DNA of 64,000 nucleotides from Hyphomicrobiales bacterium (lineage in GTDB: Bacteria > Pseudomonadota > Alphaproteobacteria > Rhizobiales > Rhizobiaceae). The notes beneath the pieces were generated by a model, which saw nothing but the letters and a program-made list of their open reading frames with translations, did not search any database and was not told the DNA's origin. The position numbers and the translations under genes were made by a program. The stretch lies in the NCBI GenBank assembly GCA_900466575.1, contig UBMP01000016.1, forward strand, positions 248,001 through 312,000, read 5' to 3'. Of the stretch, positions 63,204 through 64,000 are shown in pieces (positions within the stretch are counted from its first letter, which is position 1; every line of letters begins with the position of its first letter).

Positions 63204-64000
63204 TCACGCAAGCAAGAGAACCAGGAGGCCACAAGTCAGGCCAGCAAACCAGTTGCAGGCATGGGCGAAAACATTGAGCGCGCGATCGATATCGCCCGGC
63301 GTCGCATTCCGGCGGCCACCGATATTCAGCATTTCCTCGTTGACCAGAACGCCGTTGTAGATGCGCGGTCCGGCAAGCTGCAGGTCGATCGCTCCCGCCA
63401 TCGCAGCCTCCGGCCATCCGGAATTCGGCGAGCGGTGCTTGCCGTGATCGACGCGCGCCGTGCGGAGCGAGCGCTTCATGGCGGCAGCGCTTTCTGCAGT
63501 CCAGGCGCCAAGGGCTATGAAAACTGCCGACAGCCGCGCCGGGATAAGATTGACCAGATCGTCCCAGCGTGCCGAGGCCCAGCCGAAATTCAGGTACTTT
63601 TCCGACTTGTGGCCGACCATCGAGTCCGCCGTATTGATCATCTTGTACGCGAATATCCCCGGCAGACCGAGAAGCACGTACCAGAAGGCCGGCGCGACCA
63701 CCCCATCCGAATAGTTCTCCGCCAGGCTCTCGATAGCCGCCCGACTGATGGCCGGCCCATCGAGTACCTGCGGATCCCGACCCACGATGAGCGACACCGC
63801 TTGTCGCCCGCCCGCAAGCCCCTCCTCCGTCAACGCGTCTGCCACTGCACCGACGTGATCGGCGAGGCTTTTCTGGGCCAGCAGCACGGCGACGACGGCG
63901 ACTTCCATCACCATGCCGAGCAGCCAGAGCCCCGAAAACACAGCGGACACGAGAACCCCGCAGGCGAGTGCCAGAACCGTCAGGAGTACCGCTGCCAGAA
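63204..64000 (-). CDS. cobD: Adenosylcobinamide-phosphate synthase CobD (CbiB), 3' part
   Basis: This gene runs off the right edge of the window. About 265 C-terminal residues are visible, in frame through the last base. Conserved CobD/CbiB features are SRAAIESLAENYSDGVVAP, FWYVLLGLPGIFAYKMINTADSMVGH, and RTARVDHGKHRSPNSGWPEAAMAGA. The enzyme attaches (R)-1-amino-2-propanol (phosphate) to adenosylcobyric acid in cobalamin synthesis, in the inner membrane. Several membrane helices are apparent. Other cob genes probably lie beyond the window. Confidence 0.93.
   Translation of the reverse strand, partial: LAAVLLTVLALACGVLVSAVFSGLWLLGMVMEVAVVAVLLAQKSLADHVGAVADALTEEGLAGGRQAVSLIVGRDPQVLDGPAISRAAIESLAENYSDGVVAPAFWYVLLGLPGIFAYKMINTADSMVGHKSEKYLNFGWASARWDDLVNLIPARLSAVFIALGAWTAESAAAMKRSLRTARVDHGKHRSPNSGWPEAAMAGAIDLQLAGPRIYNGVLVNEEMLNIGGRRNATPGDIDRALNVFAHACNWFAGLTCGLLVLLLA

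Overview
The window is a GC-rich chromosomal segment from an alphaproteobacterium, almost certainly a member of the Rhizobiaceae (Rhizobium/Agrobacterium group). The evidence is gene content: the acpXL-fabZ-fabF2-fabF1-adh-lpxXL cluster for the very-long-chain fatty acid of rhizobial lipid A, a ccoNOQP-ccoGHIS (fixNOQP-fixGHIS) cluster with perfect FNR/FixK boxes, a divergent fnrN/hemN pair, the LdtR/L,D-transpeptidase pair, a fused MobA-MobB, and a UvrB with long tails typical of the group. I found no rRNA, tRNA, CRISPR array or insertion sequence.

Layout. 1-6.6 kb: 3' end of an EamA permease, mobAB fusion, a DUF1501/DUF1800 pair, an RDD membrane protein and a K+ channel with an RCK domain. 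6.8-9.0 kb: one AT-rich gene for a NACHT NTPase with a nuclease-like N-terminus, the best candidate for horizontally acquired immunity in the window. 9.2-14.7 kb: uvrB and three tandem secreted paralogues with a nucleoside deoxyribosyltransferase between copies two and three. 14.8-22.7 kb: L,D-transpeptidase and its MarR regulator LdtR, a small membrane protein, hemB, an RDD protein, dusA, a TerC protein, a gamma-carbonic anhydrase and an MDR oxidoreductase. 22.7-25.9 kb: zinc uptake module zur-znuB-znuC divergent from znuA. 26-28.6 kb: a SPINDLY/OGT-like glycosyltransferase facing an FkbM methyltransferase.

28.8-41.9 kb: a nine-gene minus-strand sugar operon (ABC importer, GH2 beta-mannosidase-like enzyme, sugar isomerase, Gfo/Idh oxidoreductase, aldo/keto reductase, GH43 xylosidase-like enzyme), divergent from a LacI regulator. 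Matching palindromes lie in front of both. I infer uptake and breakdown of plant hemicellulose oligosaccharides. 42-44.2 kb: a metallo-beta-lactamase-fold hydrolase and gnd.

44.3-53.2 kb: the high-affinity cbb3 oxidase (ccoNOQP) and its assembly genes (ccoGHIS), with a hemerythrin-like gene divergent from ccoN. FNR/FixK boxes precede ccoN/hemerythrin, ccoG and hemN/fnrN, so regulator (fnrN), anaerobic haem synthesis (hemN) and target oxidase form one low-oxygen regulon inside the window. 53.2-60.2 kb: a GFA protein, glutaminase, and the lipid A VLCFA cluster. 60.3-64 kb: hemN, fnrN, a small L,D-transpeptidase and the 3' part of cobD, cut by the window end.

Every call rests on reading the sequence and on knowledge of protein families; no database search was run.
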